In this document: piece by piece, positions 1 to 7,783 of the stretch
Numbering within the stretch: the first letter of the stretch is position 1
Layout: every line of letters starts with the position of its first letter
Origin: Oscillospiraceae bacterium
GTDB lineage: Bacteria > Bacillota > Clostridia > Oscillospirales > Acutalibacteraceae
Length of the DNA: 46,566 nt
Direction of reading: 5' to 3'
Assembly (NCBI GenBank): GCA_902790325.1
Contig: CADARP010000018.1
Location: 46,349 to 92,914, forward strand
Position numbers and translations under genes: made by a program
The notes under the pieces: model-generated
What the model was told of the DNA's origin: nothing
Seen by the model: the letters and a program-made list of their open reading frames with translations, nothing else
Database searches by the model: none

Positions 1-98
1 CGGAATACATCATGTTTTCGCGCGGCGAAAACACATCATGTGCGACAGCACGCATCATTTTGCATAGCAAAACATCCTTTCGGGCGCAGCCCGACAAA
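1..98 (+). repeat. Multi-hairpin dispersed repeat, left copy
   Basis: Four consecutive short hairpins are separated by CATCAT-type spacers: GTTTTCGC/GCGAAAAC (14-32), GTGC/GCAC (40-51), TTTTGC/GCAAAA (58-72) and CGGGC/GCCCG (81-93), with spacers acatcat, gcatcat and catcc. The leading CGGAATAC looks like one arm of a further hairpin cut off by the window edge. The reverse complement recurs at 46468-46565 with a single mismatch (position 77). No protein is encoded. It is probably a non-coding dispersed repeat at which the assembly stopped; the biological role is unknown. Confidence 0.85.
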
Positions 99-113
99 TT
101 CCGTTTTTCTATG

Positions 114-143
114 TTGATTTTGATATACTGTCCGTGCTATAAT
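114..143 (+). promoter_or_regulatory. Probable metA promoter
   Basis: TTGATT (114-119) and a consensus TATAAT (138-143) are separated by 18 bases. The predicted transcript start lies about 30 bases before the metA start codon, too short for a riboswitch. No SAM-responsive leader is visible. Confidence 0.6.
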
Positions 144-181
144 GATTTATATTACCATTTTAGAAAGGAAGTGACGTCGGC

Positions 182-1102
182 GTGCCGATCAAAATCGACA
201 ATCAGCTTCCCGCGCACCGCACATTGGAGAGCGAGAACATCTTCGTAATGACCGAAGACCGAGCGCTCACGCAGGACATCCGCCCGCTGCGCATCCTGCT
301 GCTCAACCTTATGCCGACGAAGATCGAAACGGAAACACAACTGCTGCGGCTGCTGAGCAACACGCCGCTGCAGGTGGAAGTGGAGCTGCTGCAAACCTCT
401 ACGCACAAATCCAAAAACACCTCCGCGGAGCATATGCTCAAGTTCTACAAGACGTTCGACCAGGTCCGGCAGGAAAACTTCGACGGCATGATCATCACCG
501 GCGCGCCGGTCGAGCATCTCGACTTCGAGGACGTGGACTACTGGCCGGAGCTGTGCGAGATCATGGAGTGGAGCAAGACGCACGTCTACTCCACGTTCCA
601 CATCTGCTGGGGCGCCCAGGCCGCGCTGTACTACCATTACGGCGTGCCGAAGGTGCCGCTGGCGGAAAAGATGTTCGGCGTGTTCCCGCACCGTCCGCTC
701 GACCTTTACCATCCGCTCATGCGCGGGTTCGACGACGAATACTTCGTCCCGCATTCGCGCCACACGGAGACGCGCACCAGCGACATCGCGCTGGTGAAGG
801 ATCTGCAGATACTGTCCTATTCCGACGTAGCGGGCGTGCATCTGCTGTCCGACATGGACTGCCGCAATTTTTACGCCACCGGCCACAGCGAATACGACCG
901 GGACACGCTCGCGCGCGAATATTTCCGCGATGTGGAGAAAGGCATGTCCATCAAGGTGCCCTACGGCTATTTTCCCGACGACGACCCGACCAAAACGCCG
1001 CTGATGAAGTGGCGCGGCACGGGCTCGCTGCTGTTTGCAAACTGGCTGAATTACTTTGTCTACCAGCGCACACCCTACGATCTGTCGACGTTGGGGCGCT
1101 GA
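182..1102 (+). CDS. metA: Homoserine O-acetyltransferase (MetA family)
   Basis: Acylates homoserine on its hydroxyl, the first committed step to methionine; cytoplasmic. The 306-residue length and the whole sequence match the MetA/HTS family: the catalytic cysteine is Cys142 in HICWGAQA, and the His/Glu pair is in the [10 protein letters not shown] segment. Residue 111 is Glu ([11 protein letters not shown]). In this family Glu111 is reported to select acetyl-CoA and Gly111 succinyl-CoA, so O-acetylhomoserine is the expected product despite the common label 'succinyltransferase'. That fits the O-acetylhomoserine sulfhydrylase at 43121-44401. The GTG start at 182 is chosen because AAAGGAAG sits about 10 bases upstream. 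A mannosidase gene follows after 34 bases, possibly co-transcribed. Confidence 0.93.
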   Translation: MPIKIDNQLPAHRTLESENIFVMTEDRALTQDIRPLRILLLNLMPTKIETETQLLRLLSNTPLQVEVELLQTSTHKSKNTSAEHMLKFYKTFDQVRQENFDGMIITGAPVEHLDFEDVDYWPELCEIMEWSKTHVYSTFHICWGAQAALYYHYGVPKVPLAEKMFGVFPHRPLDLYHPLMRGFDDEYFVPHSRHTETRTSDIALVKDLQILSYSDVAGVHLLSDMDCRNFYATGHSEYDRDTLAREYFRDVEKGMSIKVPYGYFPDDDPTKTPLMKWRGTGSLLFANWLNYFVYQRTPYDLSTLGR

Positions 1103-1136
1103 TCTATATCGAAAATGAACGAAAGGTGTTGAACAT

Positions 1137-4100
1137 ATGACGGAAAAAGAACTGCAGGCGATCTCCTCCATCGACGCGATGGAATTCCATGTCAACGACT
1201 GGCGCGACGCGACCAAGGGCAAGCAGAGGGGCATTTTCTCCTTTGACGACCTGGCCGCGATCAAGATCAAGGAGTTGAAAAAGCGCATCTACACGGACGT
1301 CGAATTCATGAAGCCGTGGAAAATGCGCGAGTGCATCTACAAGGACGTCGGCGAGTACGAATACCTGTACGAGGGCTGGAAGGAGCTGAACGTCGGCGAC
1401 CGCTGGGGCAGAAACGGCTGGAGCGCGTTCTTCAAGAACGACTTCGATCTGCCCGCGCGCTTCAAGGGACACAAGGTCACGCTGAACGTCTACTTCGGCG
1501 GCGATTCGCTCGTGTCGCTCAACGGCGTGCCGTATCAGGGACTCGACCCGTTCCGCAACAGCATTCTGCTGACGGACTGCGCCGCGGGCGGCGAGCACTA
1601 CGACGTGGACATCGAATCGTACTTTGTCTGGCACTCCGACGAACCGGAGACCAAGACGCTCGCGTGTTCGTTCATCGCCTGCGTCGATCCCGAGATCGAG
1701 GAGATCTTCTGGGACTTCAAGGCTGTGTTCAACGCGCTGTTCATGCCCGTGCTCGACCAGTCGCTGTGCGAGCTGATCCGCGCTTCGCTCAAGGAAGCGT
1801 TCCACCACGTCAACTTCGACCTGCAGGGCGACGCGTTCAAGGACGAGCTGCGGATCGCGCAGCAGATCCTGCACACGCGCGTGTACGACTGCGACAAGTT
1901 CGCCTCCATCGGCAAACTGGCGCTCGTCGGCAACTCCCATCTCGATCTCGTGTTCATGTGGGCATACAAGGAATATGTGCGCAAGGTCGGCCGCACGCAC
2001 GCGACGATGCTGCGGCTGATGGAGCAGTACCCCGATTTCATTTTCTCCCAGAGCTCCGCCGTGACGTACGAGGAGATGCGCAAGAACTATCCCGTCCTCT
2101 TCGAGCAGGTCAAGCAGCGCATCGCCGAGGGACGCTGGGAATACATCGGCGCGATGTGGGTCGAGCCGGACTGCAATCTGATCTCCGGCGAGTCGTTCGT
2201 GCGCCAGATCCTGCACGGCACGCGCTACGCGGAAAAGACGTTCGGCGTCACGCCGAAGACGTGCTGGCTGCCGGACGTGTTCGGAAACAGTTGGGCCATG
2301 CCGCAGATCATGAAGAAATCCGGCCTCGAATACTTCGTGACACACAAGATGTACATCTGGAACGACACCAACCCCTGGAAATACAACACCTTCTGGTGGG
2401 AGGGACCGGACGGTTCGCGCGTGTTCTCGATCGTCCCGCCGACCCACTTCATCGGCACGGTCGAGCCGGACTCCTTAAAGATGAACTGGCAGCGCTACTC
2501 CGACAAAACGACCATCGGCGAGTCCATGTACTGCTACGGCTGGGGCGACGGCGGCGGCGGCGTCGACAACGAGATGCTCGAATACGTCAAGCGCTACAAG
2601 AAATTCCCCGGCCTGCCCGAGACCGAGATCAGCACCATTGAGGCGTCTCTCGCGCGCATGAAGGCGAACGCGACCGAGGACAACATCCCGATCTGGAAGG
2701 ACGAGCTGTATCTCGAGGAGCACCGCGGCGTGCACACGACCAAGGCGCTGCTGAAAAAATACAACCGTTACTGCGAAAACCTGTACCGCGAGGCCGAGCT
2801 TTACAGCTCCGTCGCCTCCCTGTACGGCTATGAATATCCCCTTGACCGCCTGAACGAGGGCTGGCAGCAGATCCTGACGAATCAGTTCCACGACTCCCTC
2901 CCCGGCTCGCACATCACCGAGGTGTTCGAGCAGCTCTGCGGTCTGTATGAAAAGATCATCGCCATCGGCGAGGGCGTGCGCGACGAAGCGCTCGCCGTGA
3001 TCGCGTCGCACATCGGCGGCGTGGCCGAGGGCGGCAAACCCTTCGCCGTGTTCAATTCGCTCGGCGTCGCGGCAACGTCCAAGGTCGAGCTGCCGTACAA
3101 GGACGTTGCGGTCTTCGACGCGGACGGCAATCCCGTGCCCGTCCAGGGCTACACGAAGCTGAACGGCGAAAAGGTGCTCGTGTTCATCGCCGAGGACGTG
3201 CCCGCCGTCGGCTACAAGGTTTACTACACCAAGGAAGCCCCTGTCCCCGAAGCCGCGGAGATCGCGGGCGACACGGTCGAGAACGACCGCTTCCGCCTCG
3301 TCTTCGACGACAGCGCGGAGCTGGTGAGCATCTACGACAAGCACAACAGCCGCGAAGTCCTCGAAGGCCGGGGCAACGTCATGCGCATCTACGAGGACAT
3401 GCCCGGCAAATACGAGGCGTGGGACATCGTGGCGACGTACGTCGACATCCAGTTCGACACCGAGCCCGGCAAGATCGAAAAGATCGTCCGCGGCGACGTG
3501 TTCACCTGCGTCACGGTCTGCAAAAAGATCCTCAAATCCTTCGTGCGCCAGAACATCCTCGTGTACGACGCGCTCGACCGCATCGACTTCGACAGCTACA
3601 TCGACTGGCAGGAACGCCGCAAGCTGCTGAAGGTCGGCTTCGACACGGCGATCTACGCCAGCAAGTACACGCGCGACATCGCCTACGCGACGATCGAAAA
3701 CAGCAACTACCGCCAGAACCCGTACGACAAGGCGAAGTTCGAGGTCTCGGCGCACAACTTCATCGACATGTCCGAGGACGGCTACGGCCTGTCCATCCTC
3801 AACGACTGCAAGTACGGCTTCGAGGTCGACAAGCAGCGCATGATGGTCACGCTGCTGAAGGGTCCGATGAACCCCGACCCGATGTCCGACCTGGGCGAGC
3901 ACTACTTCACCTATTCCCTGTATCCGCACAAGGACAACTGGAAGAAGGCCAAAACGCTCACGCGCGGTCTGGAGCTGAACAACCCGATGCACGCCGTGGA
4001 GATCGCGGCGGGCGGCGCGGACAAGAGCGGCTCCTTCATGTCGCTGAACGTCCCGAACGTCACGCTCGAGGCGGTCAAGAAGTGCGAGGACGAGGACGCG

Positions 4101-4292
4101 TACATCGTGCGCATGGTCGAAAAGACGGGCGCGTCGGCGGACGTCGTCTGCACGCTCTTTGCCGACGTCGACAAGGCGTTCGCGTGCGATCTTCTCGAGC
4201 GCGGGGACGTGCCGGTCGAGGCGGCGGGCAATACGCTCGCGTTCCGCATCAGCCCCTTCGAGATCAAATGCTTCAAAGTGTTCCTGAAATGA
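1137..4292 (+). CDS. Glycoside hydrolase family 38 alpha-mannosidase
   Basis: Predicted retaining alpha-mannosidase that trims alpha-linked mannose from glycans. The 1051-residue product has the GH38 layout. An N-terminal all-beta region is followed by the catalytic barrel, with the zinc ligands in GNSHLDLVFMW (His268, Asp270) and the likely nucleophile Asp380 in CWLPDVFGNSW. The TNQFHDSLPGS stretch (near residue 580) is the family's conserved zinc/substrate segment, and a long beta-sandwich C-terminus follows. No signal peptide is visible, so it probably acts in the cytoplasm on imported oligosaccharides. AAAGGTG precedes the ATG by about 10 bases. A terminator follows at 4332. The natural linkage specificity cannot be read from sequence. 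Confidence 0.93.
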   Translation: MTEKELQAISSIDAMEFHVNDWRDATKGKQRGIFSFDDLAAIKIKELKKRIYTDVEFMKPWKMRECIYKDVGEYEYLYEGWKELNVGDRWGRNGWSAFFKNDFDLPARFKGHKVTLNVYFGGDSLVSLNGVPYQGLDPFRNSILLTDCAAGGEHYDVDIESYFVWHSDEPETKTLACSFIACVDPEIEEIFWDFKAVFNALFMPVLDQSLCELIRASLKEAFHHVNFDLQGDAFKDELRIAQQILHTRVYDCDKFASIGKLALVGNSHLDLVFMWAYKEYVRKVGRTHATMLRLMEQYPDFIFSQSSAVTYEEMRKNYPVLFEQVKQRIAEGRWEYIGAMWVEPDCNLISGESFVRQILHGTRYAEKTFGVTPKTCWLPDVFGNSWAMPQIMKKSGLEYFVTHKMYIWNDTNPWKYNTFWWEGPDGSRVFSIVPPTHFIGTVEPDSLKMNWQRYSDKTTIGESMYCYGWGDGGGGVDNEMLEYVKRYKKFPGLPETEISTIEASLARMKANATEDNIPIWKDELYLEEHRGVHTTKALLKKYNRYCENLYREAELYSSVASLYGYEYPLDRLNEGWQQILTNQFHDSLPGSHITEVFEQLCGLYEKIIAIGEGVRDEALAVIASHIGGVAEGGKPFAVFNSLGVAATSKVELPYKDVAVFDADGNPVPVQGYTKLNGEKVLVFIAEDVPAVGYKVYYTKEAPVPEAAEIAGDTVENDRFRLVFDDSAELVSIYDKHNSREVLEGRGNVMRIYEDMPGKYEAWDIVATYVDIQFDTEPGKIEKIVRGDVFTCVTVCKKILKSFVRQNILVYDALDRIDFDSYIDWQERRKLLKVGFDTAIYASKYTRDIAYATIENSNYRQNPYDKAKFEVSAHNFIDMSEDGYGLSILNDCKYGFEVDKQRMMVTLLKGPMNPDPMSDLGEHYFTYSLYPHKDNWKKAKTLTRGLELNNPMHAVEIAAGGADKSGSFMSLNVPNVTLEAVKKCEDEDAYIVRMVEKTGASADVVCTLFADVDKAFACDLLERGDVPVEAAGNTLAFRISPFEIKCFKVFLK

Positions 4293-4331
4293 CGGGGAAG
4301 AAATAAACGGATTTTTCCGGATTTTTCCAAA

Positions 4332-4355
4332 ACTGCCGACGGACGGCGGTTTTTG
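4332..4355 (+). terminator. Rho-independent terminator after the mannosidase gene
   Basis: The stem ACTGCCG/CGGCGGT with a five-base loop runs directly into TTTTT. It closes the metA-mannosidase unit and separates it from the promoter at 4390. Confidence 0.7.
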
Positions 4356-4389
4356 CCGGAAACTTGTCCGAAAAAATGGCAAAAAAGGC

Positions 4390-4418
4390 TTGCATTTACA
4401 GGAATGCAATGCTATAAT
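4390..4418 (+). promoter_or_regulatory. Strong sigma-A-type promoter of the secreted modular protein gene
   Basis: TTGCAT (4390-4395), a 17-base spacer and TGCTATAAT with an extended -10 (TATAAT 4413-4418). The 5' leader to the ATG at 4453 is only about 28 bases and contains AGGGAGGAA. Confidence 0.75.
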
Positions 4419-4452
4419 ACAATTACATTTATATAGGGAGGAATTTTTTACC

Positions 4453-6522
4453 ATGAAGAAAAGAGTTCTTGCAGCGCTGCTCGCTGTGTGCCTGCTCATC
4501 GGCACGGGCGTTACGTTCGCCTTGGCCAAGCCGGCTCCGGGCGATACTTATGTAACAAAAGGGACAAAGTTTAGTAAGGAGCTTCATGATAGTATCGTTG
4601 GCGCAAGATATGACAGCTTGGAGGGGATACTTAAAAACGATACACTTGGTAACCCCGAGCTGAGACACTATACCATTACGCCCCAGGAATACGACAAAAA
4701 CGACCCGAATCTGCCGGTGTTGCGAGTAACCAGCAAAGTCGAAAAGATTGACAACACTAACGTTCGCGATTATTTCAATTTTTCTCCGGCACTGGATGAC
4801 GATATCGTTACAGTGACGAGTAGCCCGATTGGCTTAGAAGATAGCGAAATCGAAATTACTTTCACCTACGAAAAAAGCGGCGTAGACATTCCAAATCTCC
4901 AAAACTATGTCTATTCGTTCAACAAAACTCTTGCGGACGAAAAGAATCCAAGCGATGTCGCGGACAATAAGGACGACGATTACATTGATTGTGCCAGTAA
5001 CACAGTCGTTGAAGATGATCTTGATAAGATTCCTTACTTCGACTTTACCTATTCGATCAAAGATAATACGGATGTTCCCTCTGTTCTTAATTCAGAAAAA
5101 ACTTATGAGCACACTCTTAGAATCAAATTAAGACACGCTAACACCGTTTACGGCGAAGAAGGCGAGCGTTTTACCGATGATCTTGTCGACAAAACTTATG
5201 GAGAGGTTTCCAGACTTCCGAGAGCAGATGAAAAACAGGAAGACGACAAAATTACAAACGCAAACCTTATCATCTCGCCCGCAGAATACACAAGTTTCCA
5301 TATTCCTTTTGTAACAGTTGACAAGCAATTCACAAAGCTCACCAATCATCCGGAGAATCCAGATCCAGACAATCCGACTCAGGATGATATTAGAGGCTAT
5401 TTCAACTTCTCTCCCGCGCTGGATGAAAAGTTGAACGAAAAGGTGATCATTGAATCCGATGATTTCACCAAGGATTCGCAATATATCACGATCACCGTTA
5501 AGTATGTTGATATTGACGAAGCCGATTTAAACGCAACAGTTAACACGCTCACAAAGACGCTGAAAGACAAAGACGAGTCATCGGACAACAGCAAAGATAC
5601 AGTCAAATCTTCCGATGTTGAAACGGCTCCCGCATTTAAGTTAACGTGGAAGTACGAAGATCAATACTTCTCTGCAAACAAGGTTTATCATGATAAAAAC
5701 ACCGTATCCGGAAGCAAGGTGCTCAGCTTCCAGATCATGAGATCCGCGAACTATGATATTTACGGCAATGAAGGCGTCGTTTACAAAACGAATCTTGCCG
5801 GCAAGAAGTACATTGATGTTCAAAAGGGTTATTATGATAATGACCCAGACAAAAAGCTTGAAGTTGTCGAGAAGCCGGAAATCACCTATTACACCATCAC
5901 CCCGAAAGAGGAAGCCTTCACCGTTTCGTCCGACGTCACGCTGATCAACAACGCCAACGTGTCTCACTATTTCAATATTACAACGAGCGGTTATGAGAGT
6001 TTCAACGATACCGTTAACGTTTTCGGCGTCTTCGGTCCGTACGATGAGACCATCAAGGTCAACTTTACGCTGAAAGATCCGACCAAAAACGGACAAGTTT
6101 ACTATCAGATCTCGAGAAAGCTCAAAGATACGTATGACAAAAACAGAGATATTTACATTGATGCATCTGAAACGACTATGAAGAAAAGAGATAATAACGT
6201 CGTTGTCGATGGATCGAACACGATCGATTATGACTACGAAGAGATCACGAATTATCGCTTCAAACTGCGTGAGGTCAACCAGAGTTCCGGCAGATGGTCG
6301 ACCAGAACGACCAATGACAGCGCAACGTACACGCTGACGAACGTCAAGAGAACTCCGCAGCGCGATCCGATCGGCCATCTTGATTTCACATGGAACCTTT
6401 GGAAGAACCTGAAGGATCTCGGCAAGTGGATCCAGGGCGCGTTCACGTTCCTGCTTCGCACGGCTTGGGAGCCCTTCCGCTGGGTACTGAGCTACATCGT
6501 GGATATCAAACCCGTTTTCTAA
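4453..6522 (+). CDS. Secreted three-module protein of unknown function
   Basis: Not recognised as a named family. The ATG at 4453 is chosen over an upstream in-frame ATG at 4390, which lies inside the promoter, because AGGGAGGAA sits 10 bases before it. The product (689 aa) begins with a classical signal peptide: MKKR, a hydrophobic core and a likely cut after ALA at about residue 25. The rest holds three related modules. Each opens with a YTITP/LIISP-type motif followed by an aromatic YFNFSPALD or YFNI motif at residues 107, 316 and 506, giving a period of about 190-210 residues. Each is rich in Asp, Lys, Thr and Asn, as in extracellular beta-sandwich repeats. The C-terminus (about 640-689) is Trp-rich and partly hydrophobic, with no LPxTG. 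Base use is visibly AT-richer than in both neighbours, suggesting transfer or distinct selection. Confidence 0.75.
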   Translation: MKKRVLAALLAVCLLIGTGVTFALAKPAPGDTYVTKGTKFSKELHDSIVGARYDSLEGILKNDTLGNPELRHYTITPQEYDKNDPNLPVLRVTSKVEKIDNTNVRDYFNFSPALDDDIVTVTSSPIGLEDSEIEITFTYEKSGVDIPNLQNYVYSFNKTLADEKNPSDVADNKDDDYIDCASNTVVEDDLDKIPYFDFTYSIKDNTDVPSVLNSEKTYEHTLRIKLRHANTVYGEEGERFTDDLVDKTYGEVSRLPRADEKQEDDKITNANLIISPAEYTSFHIPFVTVDKQFTKLTNHPENPDPDNPTQDDIRGYFNFSPALDEKLNEKVIIESDDFTKDSQYITITVKYVDIDEADLNATVNTLTKTLKDKDESSDNSKDTVKSSDVETAPAFKLTWKYEDQYFSANKVYHDKNTVSGSKVLSFQIMRSANYDIYGNEGVVYKTNLAGKKYIDVQKGYYDNDPDKKLEVVEKPEITYYTITPKEEAFTVSSDVTLINNANVSHYFNITTSGYESFNDTVNVFGVFGPYDETIKVNFTLKDPTKNGQVYYQISRKLKDTYDKNRDIYIDASETTMKKRDNNVVVDGSNTIDYDYEEITNYRFKLREVNQSSGRWSTRTTNDSATYTLTNVKRTPQRDPIGHLDFTWNLWKNLKDLGKWIQGAFTFLLRTAWEPFRWVLSYIVDIKPVF

Positions 6523-6537
6523 TTTAACTCCCTATCT

Positions 6538-6570
6538 GACCGGCAGACCGAAAGGCCTGCCGGTCTTTCT
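6538..6570 (+). terminator. Rho-independent terminator of the secreted protein gene
   Basis: GACCGGCAG pairs with CTGCCGGTC around a GAAA-containing loop and is followed by TTTCTT, 15 bases after the stop codon. Confidence 0.85.
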
Positions 6571-6574
6571 TGTC

Positions 6575-7408
6575 CGCCGCGCTTCTGCCCTCCGCTCCTT
6601 CTGCACACGTTGGACTTGTACGGGGAACCCATGTGTTCCGCTTGTACCTGCTCCCTTGCGTAAAGAAAGCCGGTTTTATGTTCATCACGGATTTCCGTGC
6701 AAAAGAAGGATTGGTCGTTTAACCTGAAGGCTTTTCCCCAGAGGGAAAGCATTTGTGTCGAGCATCGGCTCGACAAATCCCGATTTCGTAGGGGACGATG
6801 CCCACATCGTCCCGCCGTTCCTGTCCGATGCTTCCATCGGCGATGCCGTAGTACGCTGTTCATGCTGATTCCTTATCTTCTTGCTATCTGCGTCCCTACA
6901 TACGGACGGACGTCGTGCCGTTATCTATGCCGATTTCGGCGCGTGTGCAGGGAACGCACACATGCGTTCCGCTGGTACCTGCTCCCTTGCGTAAAGAAAG
7001 GTTCATCACGGATTTTTGTGGTATGGTCAGACGCAAGCAAAGGTGGTGTCATCGCGAGGGAGGCGAACGCCGACCGCGGCGATCCGTTCTCTCGGCACGA
7101 TCCGTTCTCTCGGCAGAACGTAAAAGGAACAGCAAAAGACATGGATTGCCGCGCACCATAAAGGTGCTCGCAACGACAAACAAGGGTATGTTTTCTTATC
7201 CCACAAAAATCCGTGAAGAGGGTAAAACGCTCTTCACGGAAAGTTGGGGGATTCCGCTTTCCGGTGTCATCGCGACGGCGATCTCCCAAAGCTGCCGATT
7301 AAGGTGCTGCTTTTTACCGGCATCCGGTTGAGATTGCCGCAGCCCCTTCGACCGTTCGCAATGACAGTACTTCTTGTTTGCGCGATCCCCGATTTTCCGT
7401 GATGAACC
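6575..7408. repeat. Gene-free patch packed with hairpin and palindromic repeats
   Basis: No credible gene is present. A 39-base direct repeat (6631-6669 and 6962-7000, two mismatches) is each time followed by TTCATCACGGA, adjacent at 7002-7012 and 11 bases on at 6681-6691. Perfect hairpins include GGAACGCA/TGCGTTCC (6951-6970), GGGACGATG/CATCGTCCC (about 6792-6813), GTCGAG/CTCGAC (about 6757-6774) and TCCGTGAAGAG/CTCTTCACGGA (7210-7240). Two units begin GTCATCGCGA and end TCGCAACGACA or TCGCAATGACA (about 7048-7177 and 7265-7365). These resemble the widespread palindromic GTCATTGCGAG-type intergenic repeat. A reversed TTCATCACGGA lies at 7396-7406. The patch looks like layered non-autonomous elements and worn insertion-sequence ends. 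Confidence 0.7.
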
Positions 7409-7436
7409 AAAGAAAAAGGACGCCGAAGGCGTCCCT
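7409..7436 (-). terminator. Terminator of the micro-peptide operon
   Basis: On the minus strand, GGACGCC/GGCGTCC with a three-base loop is followed by TTTTTCTTT, beginning two bases after the stop codon of the 29-residue peptide gene. Its tight placement supports the peptide genes being real transcription units. Confidence 0.8.
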
Positions 7437-7526
7437 TTATGCTTGCGGCGCATCGTCCGCAGGCGCGACCGCAGCGATCGTAACGGCGGCGGCAGCCAGG
7501 ATGGATGTGACGATCACGAACGTCAT
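7437..7526 (-). CDS. 29-residue hydrophobic micro-peptide
   Basis: The predicted peptide begins MTFVIVTSIL, continues through an Ala/Val/Ile-rich membrane-spanning stretch (residues 3-20) and ends in a short acidic tail, APADDAPQA. The case for a gene is the consensus ribosome site GGAAAGGAG eight bases before the ATG, a terminator two bases after the stop, and a second similar peptide gene 38 bases upstream. It may be a membrane-acting peptide (type I toxin-like, or a small regulator of a membrane complex), but no family is recognised and no antisense RNA can be demonstrated. Codon signal is meaningless at this size. Confidence 0.55.
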   Translation of the reverse strand: MTFVIVTSILAAAAVTIAAVAPADDAPQA

Positions 7527-7564
7527 GACGGGTTCTCCTTTCCTCTGAAATGTGTTTACACAGT

Positions 7565-7636
7565 TTATCGTACAGCGATGAGCGCGACCGCGACGGCTGC
7601 GGCAGCGGCGATGACAGCGGTGAGGATGAGTTCCAT
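7565..7636 (-). CDS. 23-residue hydrophobic micro-peptide
   Basis: The peptide begins MELILTAVIA, is almost entirely Ala/Val/Ile/Leu and ends in a single Arg. It could span a membrane once. AAAGGAG lies about 9 bases before the ATG. The 5' leader contains a GGGGG/CCCCC hairpin and, further up, the 66-bp recurring element (7695-7760) with an extended -10-like TGCTATTGT. It pairs with the 29-residue peptide just downstream and shares its ILxAxxAAAA flavour, suggesting an old tandem duplication. The function is unknown; expression or ribosome-profiling data would settle its reality. Confidence 0.5.
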   Translation of the reverse strand: MELILTAVIAAAAAVAVALIAVR

Positions 7637-7694
7637 ACTCTTTTCTCCTTTCTCCTTTTTTCTCGGGGGCTCTCTGTCCCCCGTCGACACCCGT

Positions 7695-7760
7695 ACAATA
7701 GCACAACCCGCACAAAAAATGTGCGGGTTGTCATTTTTGACGCAGTATTTGTCTTTTTTG
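7695..7760 (-). repeat. 66-bp recurring intergenic element, copy A
   Basis: In minus orientation: two AAAATGACA-like blocks (the first degenerate), a hairpin ACAACCCGCAC/GTGCGGGTTGT, then GTGCTATTGT. Copies B (13054-13121) and C (15317-15385) share the same order. The loop and inner stem differ but pairing is kept (CCGCAC/GTGCGG here, CCGCC/GGCGG there), which argues for selection on the hairpin. Forward orientation points to the micro-peptide genes. On the opposite strand the hairpin is followed by a T-run (GTCATTTTT), so it could also terminate plus-strand transcripts. Confidence 0.7.
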
Positions 7761-7783
7761 ATGCGCGGACAGATTCGGGTCGG

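Noticed and set aside
99-181. SAM riboswitch or T-box before metA
   Set aside because: The predicted leader is about 30 bases and shows no conserved riboswitch or T-box core.
12-248. Open frame of 78 codons at the left edge
   Set aside because: It lies across the hairpin repeat and the metA promoter, has no ribosome site, and overlaps the start of metA in another frame.
2475-4529. 684-codon minus-strand open frame opposite the mannosidase gene
   Set aside because: Its residue pattern (runs of Val, Asp, Arg, Leu) is the usual antisense shadow of a GC-rich gene; no domain or ribosome site is seen, and the plus-strand frame is a clear GH38 enzyme.
6575-7408. CRISPR array in the repeat patch
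   Set aside because: The repeats differ in length and sequence, spacing is irregular, and no cas gene is in the window.
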